From NCBI GenBank assembly GCA_945859605.1, contig OX243822.1, forward strand, positions 24,951,874 to 25,015,873: a stretch of 64,000 nt of DNA, in the 5' to 3' direction. Below, one piece after another: positions 1 to 10,880 of this stretch (position 1 is its first letter; every line of letters begins with the position of its first letter). This DNA comes from Lumbricus rubellus. Its lineage: Eukaryota; Annelida; Clitellata; Crassiclitellata; Lumbricidae. A model generated the notes under the pieces. The model searched no databases. It worked only from the letters and a program-made list of their open reading frames with translations, and was not told the DNA's origin. The position numbers were made by a program, and so were the translations under genes.

Positions 1-1901
1 AACTGCGGCGTACACTTCATCACTGACTTTACTTCTGTTTCTTGGTTGCATTGTTCTTCCCAACCAGGAGGTGCATTTATCACTTGTATCTGGTTTACTC
101 GAAGATTTTCTGCACTTCTGCTAAAGTTCTTCCTCAGATTTGCCGCTCCTGGTGCTTGGCAATGTTTTATTAGGTGTTTATCAGAATTGCAATTGTGGCA
201 ACGCTTCTTGATAAAACTTCTTTGCTCCTTGTTCTCCCACTTGTTGTACGGCGTGTAAGATGCATTACTTTCTGTTGGGCGTCCCAGCGGCGGAGTTCGA
301 TTGTAGGCTTGTCTGTCCCACGTTGACTGTTGTTTATCTTGCGACCACTGCTTTCCAGAATAATCATCTTTCTTTGCATCATTACTCTTGGCTTGGCTTC
401 CGGTGTCTTTGCTATCCTTGTTCCACTTGGGTTGCTTTGGACTATTGTCCCATGCTTCAAATTTCGGTTTGTCTTGGAACATCACACCAATCCGATTGTT
501 TACATGTATATCTGCGAGATCTGCAACATTACTAGCTTCCAAGCATTCTGTGCCCTCTTTTGCTAAGACAAACTGCAGTGGACCTGGTGGTAAACATTCT
601 TTCAGCTTATCCGCCACTAACAAATCAAACAGCTTCTCGTAGTCTTTGTCCACTCGTCTACTTCGGACATAATAATTCAACAGGTTCTTCAGCCTAGCCG
701 TGAACATCGTATACGTTTCTTCGGCTGTCTTCTTGGCATCTGCAAACCTTGACCTGTACTCACGAGCTGTTAACTTGAATTCCTTCAACAAATGCTCTTT
801 CACTGCATCGTATTTATCTAAATTCTCAAATGACAATCGATTCAATACCGTTCGCGCTCTCGGGGTCATCAATGGCAACAACAATTTCACCCAATATTGC
901 TTTTCCACAGCGAAGCTATTGAATGCATTTTCAACTGTTTCAAAATATAATGGCACTTCCATCATATCATACGGCATCTTCGGTAACACATGCTTCATTG
1001 CGTCACCTATCTTCTTAATCTTGGACACCATTGTCTCACTTTCTTTGAGCCTAATCTGTTCGGATACTTCCCGGCTCTTACGATCATCTTCGTCCCTCTT
1101 CTTCAGTCGATCTTGATCTTCGATTCTCCGCAGTTCTTCTTGTTCAATCTTCTGCTGCAACAGTTCTAACTGCTTTCTGCGTTCTTCTTTTTCAATGGCC
1201 ATTTCTTTAAGTTGAGCCTCCTTGATAGCAAGTTTCTTTTGTTCTAACTGCATCTGCTCTTCTCTTTCTCTTTCTGCTTTTTCCAAATTGTCTTTTCCGG
1301 CTTGAAATTCTTCCTGACGAATTTCTTCTGCTCTCTCCAGTTCTTGTAAACGCATCTTTTCTTTTTCTTCCTCGCGAGCCTTTTTGTCCTCAATCTGCTG
1401 CTTTCGTATTTCTTCATCGCTTTTTCTTGCTTTTTCGTACTCTATCATTAACTCCATTCTTCGTCGTTCTGATTCGTCACGATCTATTTTCATTTGTTCT
1501 AACTGAAGCTGGAACTGTTGCTTCTGCATGTCTATCTCTTGTTGTCTTATCCTTTCTAATTTTTCTGCTCTTTCCGCTCGTTGCTCCTCTTTCTCTTTCT
1601 CCTCTTGTTTACGCTCTTTCTCCTCTTGTTTACGCTGCTCCTCTTTCATTATCATGAATTGCAGCAACGCCTCCATAGACATCGGTGCCTCAGGCTTCTC
1701 CACTGGCTTCTCCGCAGCGCCTCCGACAGCACCTTCTTCTTCTTTCTTAGCCCAAACCTCGGCTAAATTTCTCATCAATTCTTCCCTCGACATTTGTTCA
1801 ACTTCTTCTGCGTCTAGATCTGCTTCAATTAGCAGTTTTATCAGTCTATCAGTAGACATCTTCTTAATATTTGCTTGCTTTTTCTCCGTAAGTTTCTCCA
1901 T
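1..1901 (-). CDS. Gag-like protein of an LTR retrotransposon (partial, runs off left edge)
   Basis: On the minus strand one frame stays open from an ATG at 1901 to the window edge, about 633 codons. Residues about 1-310 are Glu/Lys/Gln/Arg-rich and should form a long coiled coil. Residues about 320-460 resemble a SCAN/retrotransposon-gag capsid region (motifs LNRLSFENLDKYDAVKEHLL and REYRSRF). A CCHC zinc knuckle, C-x2-C-x4-H-x4-C, lies at 159-200 (CHNCNSDKHLIKHC). A primer-binding site and LTR stand just upstream in the right order. Protease, RT and integrase would be off-window to the left, so the superfamily (most likely Ty3/Gypsy-like) is inferred. Plus-strand frames over this stretch are shadows. 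Confidence 0.8.
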   Translation of the reverse strand, partial: MEKLTEKKQANIKKMSTDRLIKLLIEADLDAEEVEQMSREELMRNLAEVWAKKEEEGAVGGAAEKPVEKPEAPMSMEALLQFMIMKEEQRKQEEKERKQEEKEKEEQRAERAEKLERIRQQEIDMQKQQFQLQLEQMKIDRDESERRRMELMIEYEKARKSDEEIRKQQIEDKKAREEEKEKMRLQELERAEEIRQEEFQAGKDNLEKAEREREEQMQLEQKKLAIKEAQLKEMAIEKEERRKQLELLQQKIEQEELRRIEDQDRLKKRDEDDRKSREVSEQIRLKESETMVSKIKKIGDAMKHVLPKMPYDMMEVPLYFETVENAFNSFAVEKQYWVKLLLPLMTPRARTVLNRLSFENLDKYDAVKEHLLKEFKLTAREYRSRFADAKKTAEETYTMFTARLKNLLNYYVRSRRVDKDYEKLFDLLVADKLKECLPPGPLQFVLAKEGTECLEASNVADLADIHVNNRIGVMFQDKPKFEAWDNSPKQPKWNKDSKDTGSQAKSNDAKKDDYSGKQWSQDKQQSTWDRQAYNRTPPLGRPTESNASYTPYNKWENKEQRSFIKKRCHNCNSDKHLIKHCQAPGAANLRKNFSRSAENLRVNQIQVINAPPGWEEQCNQETEVKSVMKCTPQ

Positions 1902-2169
1902 CTTACTTCTTTACTTTACTGATGCTAGTCGATAAATAGTAGGCTACTCTTCAAATGTTTGCAATTGACTGACTTCAATTCTTTAAGCAAACTTCAATAG
2001 ACAAGCAAGTTTTTTCTACCTCGTAGTCGTTGTGTTGTCGTTTCTCACTGACGTACGGATGCTCGATGTATCGTTGCTTCTCCCGTGTGCTCGGCTCCTC
2101 GATAAATTCACAGCGTCCGTTCCTCCGCAACGTCTGTTGATTGAATAGAATCCCTCCGTTCGTAACTAC

Positions 2170-2280
2170 GATCGTTCTCCTGCAACTTGGATCGTTATCC
2201 TGCAACTTGGATCGTTATCCTGCAACTTGGATCGTTATCCTGCAACTTGGATCGTTATCCTGCAACTTGGATCGTTATCC
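2170..2280 (-). repeat. 20-bp tandem repeat in retroelement leader, 5.5 copies
   Basis: The unit GATCGTTATCCTGCAACTTG is repeated five times from 2170 to 2269, with a partial sixth copy to 2280. Only the first unit differs (C for A). It lies between the primer-binding site and gag, in the untranslated leader of the minus-strand element. Confidence 0.9.
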
Positions 2281-2294
2281 CACCGCTGCCACCA
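2277..2294 (-). other. Primer-binding site, tRNA-Leu type
   Basis: The plus strand reads ATCCCACCGCTGCCACCA, the 18-nt 3' end (with CCA) known for eukaryotic tRNA-Leu of the AAG type. The minus-strand element therefore has the complementary PBS beginning TGGTGGCAGC. It sits 2 nt inside the LTR edge, which fixes the element's direction and LTR boundary. Confidence 0.75.
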
Positions 2295-2296
2295 AA

Positions 2297-2816
2297 TGTC
2301 ACAAGTCTTTTCCCTCTTCTTCTCTACGTGTGACCTTCAGTCTCTTCGGAAGCTTCTTCGTATAAGTTCGTGGTAGCGTAGGCCTATCCCTAGATAACTG
2401 TTTCATTAGCTAAATGGCTAGGTTAAAGAATCTACAGTCTTTCACTGTTTTGTTAACCAACAACGACGACGTGTTTAACTCTTCTTATTATACTCCAAAA
2501 TCCGATATAAAGTAAAACGATCAGCAACAACACAACAATGACTACACTTGCGTTATCATAACAACTACACGACTACTACCTTCATCAGTCTACTCTATCG
2601 CAACTCAACAACAACTCTTACAGCCTATCTCAACGGCTCTCAACACGCAACTCTCCTTCTTCACTTCCACTCCCTTCTTGTACAATTAACGTACGCTCGT
2701 CTAGACGTCACGTGCTGTCCAGACAATCACCTGTGCAGACGCCGCGCGGCAATTTGCACCTGGCCTACTTACGTCGCTGTACGACAATCGGCGTGCACTG
2801 ATTAAATTAGCTGACA
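2297..2816 (-). mobile_element. 5' LTR of the left-edge retrotransposon
   Basis: The proposed LTR starts TGTCA next to the primer-binding site and ends TGACA at 2816, giving 5-bp inverted ends and 520 bp. The inner edge is supported by the PBS. The outer edge is inferred from the TG...CA rule, because the partner LTR and the second target duplication are outside the window; the expected duplication would be TTATG at 2817-2821. Confidence 0.55.
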
Positions 2817-3017
2817 TTATGTATGTATGTATGTATGTATGTATGCATGTATGTATGTATGTATGTACGTATGTAACTATGTATGTATGTATGTATGTAT
2901 GTATGTATGTATGTATGTATGCATGTATGTATGTATGTATGTACGTATGTAACTATGTATGTATGTATGTATGTATGTATGTATGTATGTATGTATGTAT
3001 TTAAGTATGTATGTAAA
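2817..3017. repeat. (GTAT)n microsatellite with 76-bp higher-order unit
   Basis: This is a nearly pure GTAT tract. The variant spellings GCATG, GTACG and GTAACT recur at a spacing of 76 bp (for example GCATG around 2845 and 2921; AACT at 2875 and 2951), so a block of the array was itself duplicated. The MYVC-rich open frames here are artefacts. Confidence 0.9.
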
Positions 3018-3719
3018 ACTCAATTCTTCTGGCTAGGTACTCCCCAGCAGCTCCAGAAACTTGATTTCATTCTGCTCTCTGAAAAATTCCCGCTATTTTC
3101 CTTCTCTTCAAGTGTGTGGGATCTTTCGAATGCTATGTATTGTTACTGTACTAAACGAAAATGCCAAAAAGTTAAAATTGAGACAAAATCGACACTATCT
3201 CAGAATTAGGCCTACTGCCGCCTACATGCTTGCGACGTAAGCCTCATTTTGTAAAACCGGCTCACAAATAAAATAAAAAGGTCTATCATTTTAAATATAG
3301 ATTTGAAAATTAATTAATTACCGGTATTCTATTGCTTGTCGTTTCTTCCTGCTGTCACTGTACTTGTGTCCGAAACTTTTTCTCATAAATAAATGCGCCA
3401 CAAAGAAAGTATCCTTAGAATGTTTGTGTTCATTATTAAACATGGCATTGTTGTGTCCCTGGCGGACCGGTGTCTGACAGAAGGGGACCCGAAAGGTCAT
3501 CACTGCACCCGGGCCCGCACTAGTTTTAATGCGGCCCTGACTGTGAGCGGTGTGAGCCCAATAAGCGTGGCTCTCTGTGTTATTGAGTAAACGTCTCAAA
3601 TATATCGTTGTCTCAATGTCTAGACGTTTTGTCTCGTCAGCTCCTAGGAATCTTTAATCGAAGTTGACCCAGGACTACTCAGTCGCGATTCTGATAACTG
3701 AAGATTTCATTTTTTGCAG
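3018..3719. other. Noncoding spacer between left LTR element and gene A
   Basis: I see no exon here. The last bases before 3720 form a pyrimidine-rich splice acceptor (tttttgcag) for the first visible exon of gene A, so at least part of this stretch is intron of gene A. Confidence 0.5.
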
Positions 3720-3788
3720 ATGATACTATGAATAATTCATCTGACGAATCGTCTACGGTGGACAACAACAAAACCAATGTTGAAGCAG
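3720..3788 (+). CDS. Gene A stalk exon (type 1)
   Basis: Acceptor tttttgcag, donor gtgaca, 69 nt, phase 1-1. It encodes NDTMNNSSDESSTVDNN, an acidic and Ser/Thr-rich spacer. The start (ATGATACTATGA) is clearly homologous to gene B stalk exons at 16309 and 19660. Confidence 0.65.
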
Positions 3789-6700
3789 GTGACAACAGAG
3801 ATAATAGCCATAAATTTTGAACCATAATCTAAAATTACTTATGTTTAAAATCGTAATAGCCTAACTAATGCATCGAATATCAGACAAAAATAATGGCTTC
3901 AGTTGTCTGCAGTTGTCCTGCAGCTCAATTTATACCAGAGTAAAAGTAAGTAGCCTAGGTAAGTAGGCCTATATTTTTTTTAATTGGTCGCAGATGAGCC
4001 CGCAACCCAGCTCCATTGCACCTATAAAAAACAATTGGAAAATTAATATGATAGTGTAATTATTTTGGCTCTGTTTATGTAGCCTATGTATCAACGGGAT
4101 CAGTTAGTGCATCACAATCATGACCATAGCCAATTTCATCCTCTACCTCATCATACTCATCATCATCATGTTCATCATCGTTACCACCCTCGACATCACC
4201 ACTCATGATCGTCATCAGTTTTATCATAATCGTGATGATCACATCATGAACTTCATCATTAGGCTATAACCTCCGTTATTATAATAATCGAAATCATCAC
4301 CAAGATCAGTTTACATAGAACAACGGTCATCGACATCTTAAGTCCTTACCGTAATCATCAGCATCATCATCGCTGCCAATCATCTTCTTCATTATTATTA
4401 CTATCAAAAAATTGATCATCATAGTCAGAGTAACTATGATAGTCATCACGAGTAGCAAATAAATAGTATTGCATGTTGTGCTATATTTGTTATGACCTAG
4501 ATGTTGAACCAGAATTAGCGGAGGGCTGTGTTGGATCTCAACTCAGTTTAAAATGCGAAGAAATGAAAGTCATCGAGGTAATACACGTAGCCCTTGGATA
4601 TTCGAACGATAATGGTACTGTTTGCAACATCAACTACAATGACTGTATTCGTAATGCGAGTGCAAGCCATACAATGGATGTCCACCACAGATGCGATAAT
4701 CGAAGCAGTTGCACCATTGACGTTCCTCAGGAAAAGATCAACTGCGGAACTTTTGGCTCGTTGTCCAATGTCACCTTTGAACTCATCGCGTACAATTGCC
4801 TAAACTACTCACTATGTAAGTTGACCTTCCTATCATGACATCTGATGGACTCATAGGTAATTTGCAAATTAAACTAATTTAATTCTAACTTCAGAGAAAG
4901 ATATCAATTTGAGCTCCTCGGAATATCGTCTGGTATAGCAACAGACAAATAAAAACTATATGACAAACAATAAATGAAACTCATTTGGGCTACTCTTATG
5001 CACTGAATTCTTCATTTTTGCCTGATGAAACACGTTTGCTAAACAAGTAAACATTTATATAGCTGAGTCTTGTCTTGTAGGCCAACCCGGTTAAATTAGA
5101 CGTTGGGCTACAGAAACGAGAAGATGTTTTCTGGTTGTAAGCCGCATTTCTTACGATTTGTTTGTATGTGCACTTGTTATAGCGCCCCTTCAGGCTTTAT
5201 ACTTAGAGGCGCTTCCGACTAAAGAGCGGACACTGCATCGGAGTTTTTCGCCAAAGCGCTTAGCAATTGCGAGTGATGGCCATACTCCTTGGGATATCCA
5301 TATTAATACTTCTATTAACTACATTTATCACTAGATGAGTTGAGGTGCGCTATAATCTTGCATGCATTTGACTTATTTCTCATTGGAGCCAAATTTATGT
5401 TAATTTTTAAGTGCAAAATAGTATTAATGTAATCTGATATTCAGCTATGCAAGACAAAGAGTGGATGATGCAATAACTTCGCTTCATCTTTGTCTGAGCA
5501 GACTGAGCTTCAAAATAAATTTAAGACTTCAAAAAATGGGCTGATATCTTCTTCTTCAACTTCTTTTCGTAGAATGACGTAGGCCCTATTCTATATTTTT
5601 CAGATAAGCTTAACTTTGCAACAACCACTGGAAAAGTCACGAACATTTCCAGCATTACCGAAGCAGGAGTCACCAATTCAAGTACGTCTCTACTTCTTAA
5701 AAAGTGATGATTATGACCACGTGAGAGTGTGCTTAGTGGCGAAATGCGAGCACACCCGAATTCACGTAATCTATCTTCCACAGAAAGTTGACAAAATTTA
5801 CCCACACAGTCTGCTACAATTACTAGGCCTACTGTAATTCTCTCCACGTTAGACTTCATAAGACTCGACTATCTCCTCCTCCTCCTCAGTATGTGCTCAA
5901 TACTGCAGATAATGCAATCACTTCGCTTCATTTCTGCTAGACTAATAGCCGGGTCTTCCTCGGTTCTCCCACGTGTTAAGACTCATGACTTAACAACTTC
6001 ATTGGCTCGCTCTCTCTTTCCGTATAACAATTCAAAGTTCTTGTTTTGGTTTTTAAATCACAATCTGAAGTGTCTTTGTGAAGTCGTAATCGTAATCTTA
6101 ATCTCAAAATTTATAGATTGCCACTGGAAAGCCAAGCGTAGGGCATCATTTTATTCACGAGAGCTGTCATACTTTGTCCTTCTGCCACTTCGCTGCGTCC
6201 TCTTAAATCCTCTTATCGGGTTGACCTCTCTGTTCCCGCCATGGCTCACTGTAAATCTTCTGCCTTCATAAGTCTCTCTCTATGGAGTGGACCTCCCCCA
6301 TAAGTTCTTTCGGCCTTCCCCATCCTTCTATCGCCTCAAATCCCGCCTTATCTTTCGGGGTGAATCGCACTGTAAGAGCTTCTGAGAGGTTTTTGTTGAG
6401 AGAAGAAGTTTATAAATGGTCATTTGCAATACAATACAATACAAACGGCTGTCGATAATCTTTTGCAAGAGTAGAAAGTTAGAAACCCTTTCTCGTGTGT
6501 TATGTTTACTTAGGACCATTGATTCTCTCCGACTTTAGACTACCCGTCACTGAACAAACATTTTGTTCTTGATTTTCTGCTGAGGTAATAGGTCTTCCGA
6601 TCGTTAAGGTTCCATTTCAGATAGCTTTCAGACACATTATTTTATCCGATTTCACAACGTTACTTTTCGTAACATTATCAGCCAAGCATGAAGACAAAGC

Positions 6701-8646
6701 AGAACTTTTGGCTTACCCATTAGGCCTAGGCTACTTACCTCCACCAACAATGGCTGGTGATATCTGTGCTATAACGTTGCCACTTTCACGAAGCCGGGCT
6801 CTTTTAATCATAAGTATGAGTTAGCATAATATTATGTTTATCTGTTCTTTTGGAACACATTCTTATAGGTCTATTGCTGAGCCAGGACTTCGGAATTCTC
6901 TCTCCATAATTATATTTAGCTTCTACTCAGTTTCTGGTTCATTTTTGTCTCGTTTTAATGCTAATGTTTTAGGAAATGAGGTTAGACCTATGGTTGTCCC
7001 AGATAGACGCCGCCATCACCAAAATTAGAGCAAGATACTACTTTTCTACTCTTAGGCCCTACTCTTCTATTTCCTTTTCTCCTCTTCTTTTTTCTCACTG
7101 TTTTGTTCGCCAATTTCCTCTTCATTTTCTTCCTCCTCTTCTTTTGTTCTACATCTTAACCTTCTTCTTCCTCCTCTTCTTTCTCATCAAACTTTGACAG
7201 TCTTTCAGTTCGGCTCAACAGATTCTAGGGCATTGACTTCCTTGCATCTATAGTTAATGCCGTGTGCTTTTTACACCAGAGATCTAGACGTTTCTAGTCA
7301 ATATTTATTTAATTATAGTTATGTACATGTACCAATAAATTATGTTTTTGTGCTTTGCAGACATGTTAACCATCGGAATTGTGATCACCTGCATCATCAT
7401 TCTGCTAGTAATAATGCTACTAGTTGTCGTCGTGTATCGGAGGTAAGAAGAAATAAATGTCTACTTTGAGAACATGTCTTAAATTGGTAATATATAGCCC
7501 TTAAAAACGATCCGTAGGCCTACTAGGAACTACTAGGACCTACTAGGGCACGGTGTCATTGGCGGATCCGCCATGATCGTAGCAGGAAGAACCACGCAAG
7601 GACAATCCTGGTCTTGATTTTCGCACAGCTTCCCTCGTCTACCTATAAGAAACCAGTAAGGACGAAACAAGGTGCACAGCTTGGAATCAGGTGGTGGAGA
7701 CGATCATCTACGACTGAACTTTAGAAAACCAAGACGGTTTAAAGATCCCCGATGATGCTCTTGATGGCAATTAAAATGATGACAATAAAAATGGTGGTGG
7801 TGTTGATAATGACGGCACTGATTTCGATGATGAAAATAAGGGCGATGGTCGTGGTGACATTGACGATGATGATGGGATGATGATGATGATAATGATGATG
7901 ATAATGACGATGACAATGACGATGACGACAATGATGACGACGACGATGATGATTATGATGATAATAGTGATGACGACGACAACGATGATGATGAAACAAT
8001 TTAAACTGTTTCTGCCACGGATATTTTGTAATCGGTTACAGAACTTAGACCATCACCGCCACCGCAATCAAGCAATACTGCATGCCATATCGATCACCAC
8101 TCCAGCCACCAACACCCACCCAAACTGAAATCACCATTAAGAAATGCGTTGTGTTTCAGGAAAAAAGGTTCACAGATGAAGACGCGTTTAGATCCAGTCG
8201 CAGTGACAGATGTCGACAATAATTGCCAAAATGAACACGGCATCTATGCAAACGAAATTCAGGGAACCAGTACACACGGTGATGGTTATGCTCAGACGAT
8301 GTACAGCGCGATTGAAGAATCTGATTCTCCAAAGAGAGACAAAAATCAAATCATCTACAGCGAGGTTGAGCTGATGGAAACAATCTGGAAGGATGTTAAA
8401 ACTGACCGAGTAATAAAGGGTCAGACCAATGCAGCTGCGAAACAAGATGCAGGGACTGTCTCAAAATCTCATTCGTCTGAAGACGACGGTGGCCAGATGG
8501 TAATAGAGAATGACCTGTATGGTATGACGGATAACTGTGCCGTAGAGTCACCAACTCGTTCATTGGCAGGGGCCGTCTCAAAAACCCCGTCTTCACAAGA
8601 CGATGAGGGTCTGACTGTCATAGAGAATGACATCTACTGTCACTAG
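3720..8646 (+). CDS. Gene A: SUEL-lectin transmembrane receptor with tyrosine tail (5' end missing)
   Basis: Five exons are visible: stalk 3720-3788, lectin 4513-4815, stalk 5604-5681, transmembrane 7361-7442, cytoplasmic tail 8160-8646. Junctions are GT/AG. The extracellular exons are all phase 1-1, and the TM/tail junction is phase 2. A stalk exon before the lectin implies at least one further lectin and the signal-peptide exon upstream, on the far side of, or destroyed by, the LTR element at 1-2816. The tail is closest to gene B. The predicted product is a type I membrane protein with a lectin-like ectodomain and phosphotyrosine motifs inside the cell. Ligand unknown. The gene may be broken by the retroelement. 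Confidence 0.7.
4136..4460. repeat. Degenerate ATC-rich trinucleotide tract
   Basis: This is an intronic stretch rich in imperfect TCATCATC/ATCATCACC runs just upstream of the gene A lectin exon. Similar tracts precede the gene B lectin exons (about 14390-14570 and 18730-18950), so the tract appears to have been duplicated with the exon and then decayed or expanded independently. Confidence 0.7.
4513..4815 (+). CDS. Gene A SUEL/galactose-binding lectin exon
   Basis: One exon encodes a whole domain of about 100 residues. It has the Gal_Lectin pattern: GCVGSQLSLKC near the start, a mid-domain hydrophobic strand, VHHRC, SSCTIDV, and a closing IAYNC. I count 8 cysteines, the usual SUEL number. 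The C-terminal core is more divergent (VTFELIAYNC) than the NDFERITYNC of its relatives. Several N-glycosylation sequons are present (for example NAS). Acceptor gttgaaccag, donor gtaagt. Confidence 0.85.
5185..5235 (-). repeat. SINE 3'-end remnant
   Basis: TATAGCGCCCCTTCAGGCTT followed by AGAGGCGCT is the reverse complement of the 3' end shared by the SINEs in this window (AGCGCCTCTGAGTAG...CTTGAAGGGGCGCTATA). Only the tail is recognisable. Confidence 0.5.
5604..5681 (+). CDS. Gene A stalk exon (type 2)
   Basis: Acceptor ctatatttttcag, donor gtacgt, 78 nt, phase 1-1. The product is Thr/Ser-rich (KLNFATTTGKVTNISSITEA), typical of an O-glycosylated membrane-proximal stalk. The upstream intron contains GCAATAACTTCGCTTCATC, also found before the gene B exon at 18182, so these two stalk exons are orthologous positions in the duplicated units. 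Confidence 0.7.
5891..7360. other. Gene A intron, no further exon recognised
   Basis: The stretch contains a second copy of the GCAATCACTTCGCTTC motif at about 5909, followed by an AG. The phase-1 reading from that AG hits a stop at once, so it looks like a dead stalk exon rather than a used one. I saw no other coding signal. Confidence 0.4.
7361..7442 (+). CDS. Gene A transmembrane exon
   Basis: Acceptor gtgctttgcag, donor gtaaga, 82 nt, entering in phase 1 and leaving in phase 2. It encodes about 23 hydrophobic residues (IGIVITCIIILLVIMLLVVV) ending Y-R-R, then K-K from the next exon: one helix with a basic stop-transfer end facing the cytoplasm. Confidence 0.85.
7741..7995. repeat. Imperfect (GAT)n tract in gene A last intron
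   Basis: About 250 bases of GATGATGAC/AATGATGAT repeats. Apparent Met-, Ser- and His-rich open frames on both strands are low-complexity artefacts. Confidence 0.85.
8160..8646 (+). CDS. Gene A cytoplasmic tail exon
   Basis: Acceptor gtgtttcag; 161 residues to a TAG. Six tyrosines sit in short acidic motifs: IYANE (YxN, the Grb2-SH2 type), GYAQT, MYSAIE, IIYSEVE (fits the ITIM consensus I-x-Y-x-x-V), NDLYGMT and the C-terminal NDIYCH. The segment VIENDLYG...VIENDIYCH shows an internal duplication: AGTVSKSHSSEDDGGQMVIEN is echoed by AGAVSKTPSSQDDEGLTVIEN. No kinase or other enzyme domain is present, so this is a docking tail. Confidence 0.85.
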
Positions 8647-9665
8647 ACATGATGACCTCTTTGTCCTATAACATAGATTTTGTAACAAGTCATTTAACTT
8701 AACAGGCTATTTAATTTATTGACCTCTGTGTGATCCGATATAAGCACACGTGTTTATTCAGACTATGGGATTATATTTTTACCTAGAGACTATGTAGATC
8801 AGAGACATCTTAATTTTCAAGCCGTCGCAGCCTTATATGTCTGTCACACCATCCACTGACCACCATCACCGTTTGTAGCTTTGTAAATTTACATTATTTT
8901 AGAACTAAGAATACATAGCCTACTTCACCGGAAACAATGTTGCGTGTGCCTCCACACTATTCATCACGATTGCGAATATTGTCGATCGCATGATTCATGG
9001 AATGATTAAATGAAAAAAGTAATATTCAAATTTCGCTTATTGAACAATCCGGTTCACCGACTGCAACCGGTTACATTATAGCCTATATAGGCCTATGTAT
9101 GCAGTTATGCTTTTATCTTAATTAGCGTCCATCGTAACCACTAATTGAACAGACAGCTTGTAATACAACGGCTCTAATAGCAGCTTACAAAGCACATCTA
9201 TCCTTCGGGTATTGAACTCAGCTTCGCTAATCTCCGTGCAAGTGTGTTATCCAATGCACCCCCGAGCTCCCGCCCCAAAACAAGAGATATGAAGGACACA
9301 AACAGATCGAAACAATACGACAAAACTGCATTTGATATTCAGGATTTATAAAGTGCAACCATGCGCAGAACAACGACTGCGTTCAGCTATTGTAAGTGAG
9401 TGACTTTAACTCAAACTCCCTACACTGCAGTTACAACCTCAGAGAAGGGGAAGCGAGGAGTTTGAACCCCGTAGGCTACCTTCCGCGTTCAAAGCCGATG
9501 GCTCGTTCAGAGCATGGAGCAGTTATTCTTCAGACCGCTGGTACAATTCAAAGAATTTTGATCTGCGAATTTCCTTTCATAACGACTATCAACTAAATGT
9601 CTTAATAATAATTAGGCCTATGTCAATTTACAGGGCTTATCCAGCATGTCAACTATTTTCCAAAG

Positions 9666-9733
9666 CGCCCTTGTAACTTGCTGTGTTACTTGACTTACAT
9701 GTAGTCCAAGTAACACGGCAAGTTACAAGGGCG
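9666..9733. repeat. 27-bp hairpin with 14-nt loop
   Basis: The left arm 9666-9692 and right arm 9707-9733 are reverse complements except for one position that can form a G:U pair in RNA. The arms contain CCCTTGTAACTTGC and GCAAGTTACAAGGG. There is no adjacent exon. Confidence 0.85.
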
Positions 9734-9839
9734 GTTTACATTTTGAGCAAGTATATGTTTTTAATATGGATTTATAGAATCATTATGATCAAAAAAATGC
9801 CATAGAAGTCTCCATAAAAGAACAGATTGCAGTATTGGA

Positions 9840-9840
<1 letters not shown>

Positions 9841-9925
<85 letters not shown>
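9841..9925. repeat. (TCA)n microsatellite, about 28 units
   Basis: A pure trinucleotide tract between genes A and B. Confidence 0.95.
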
Positions 9926-10647
9926 AGTCTATGGGCTGACAGCCCGTAGGTGTCCGACGCCAATCTCTGTCTGAGTCTGTCTCGAGTCATGCTGCCCAGC
10001 CTCAACCGGTCCAGTCAGCAGGTCAGCTCCATACCATTAACATCTTGGAGCAGCTAGACCACCTTGTCTGGTTGAAGAGAATATTGGGAGAGAGGCATGA
10101 AGGACAATCTGGGTCAATGCCCGTATGTGTCCCACGCTCTCTCTCATTTTGAGCACCATATATAGCTGAATTTCACTTCCTTTCAGGTTTTCCATGTTGC
10201 AAAGTTCAATAAATCGGTGCTGCATTTTAAACGCTCATAAATTTGGCAAACTCACGAATGTTTCTAATCGGTTTTAGGATCTCGTGTACATATGGCCACT
10301 GTTGTTGTGTGTAAAATTTCAGACAAATTCTAAAAGTGTTGACCGAGTTATGACACGTTTTTGTGTGTTCTACTTTTTTCCCGGACACAGTGTAGAAGAG
10401 GGAATGTGACAGAAAAGAAGCTTGAGAGAAGGTCAATAGGAATAGGAGACCGAACGGAACGTGTGAGCCCTAAGACAATAGTGTTAGAGAAATGGCTGAT
10501 GCGAAATAATTGATATTCAGTAGTTTCCACATTTTTACCAAAATGTATTTTGTCATTCAGCAACGGCGCCCTTAGAAGCAGATTCATCCAGCATGTGAAG
10601 GACCGGATTCAACATTCAGCAGTGCATGGTTTACCATACATACATGT

Positions 10648-10880
10648 GGGGCGCGGTGGTGTAGTGGTGGCGTCGTTGCCTTGGAGCCGGAAGGTTCGAG
10701 GTTCGAGTCCACCTCGCGGCCTCACCGCGTAAGGACCTTGGGCAAGTCCTTCACCCACTATTGCTCAGCGCTACGGCGTGAAACTCCGATGCGGTGCCCG
10801 CTCTGCATTCGGGAGCGCCTCTGAGTAGAGAGAGCTTGAAGGGGCACTATGACAAGTGCACATACAAACAAACAGGTCAG
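10648..10880 (+). mobile_element. tRNA-derived SINE (family 1)
   Basis: It begins with an A-box-like GCGGTGGTGTAGTGGTGG and a B box GGTTCGAGTCC about 45 nt later: a tRNA-related RNA polymerase III promoter. The body contains GACCTTGGGCAAGTCCTTCA, and the 3' part reads AGCGCCTCTGAGTAG...GCTTGAAGGGGCACTATG. The same head, body and tail occur at 52105 and 59080. Confidence 0.85.

Noticed and set aside
2170..2280. Direct 20-bp repeats that could be taken for a CRISPR-like array
   Set aside because: Repeats are contiguous without spacers and lie in a eukaryotic retrotransposon leader.
4473..4512. ATG at 4473 as start of a small secreted lectin gene
   Set aside because: The upstream bases behave as intron ending in an acceptor AG at 4512 in the same position and phase as all other lectin exons, and no signal peptide is encoded.
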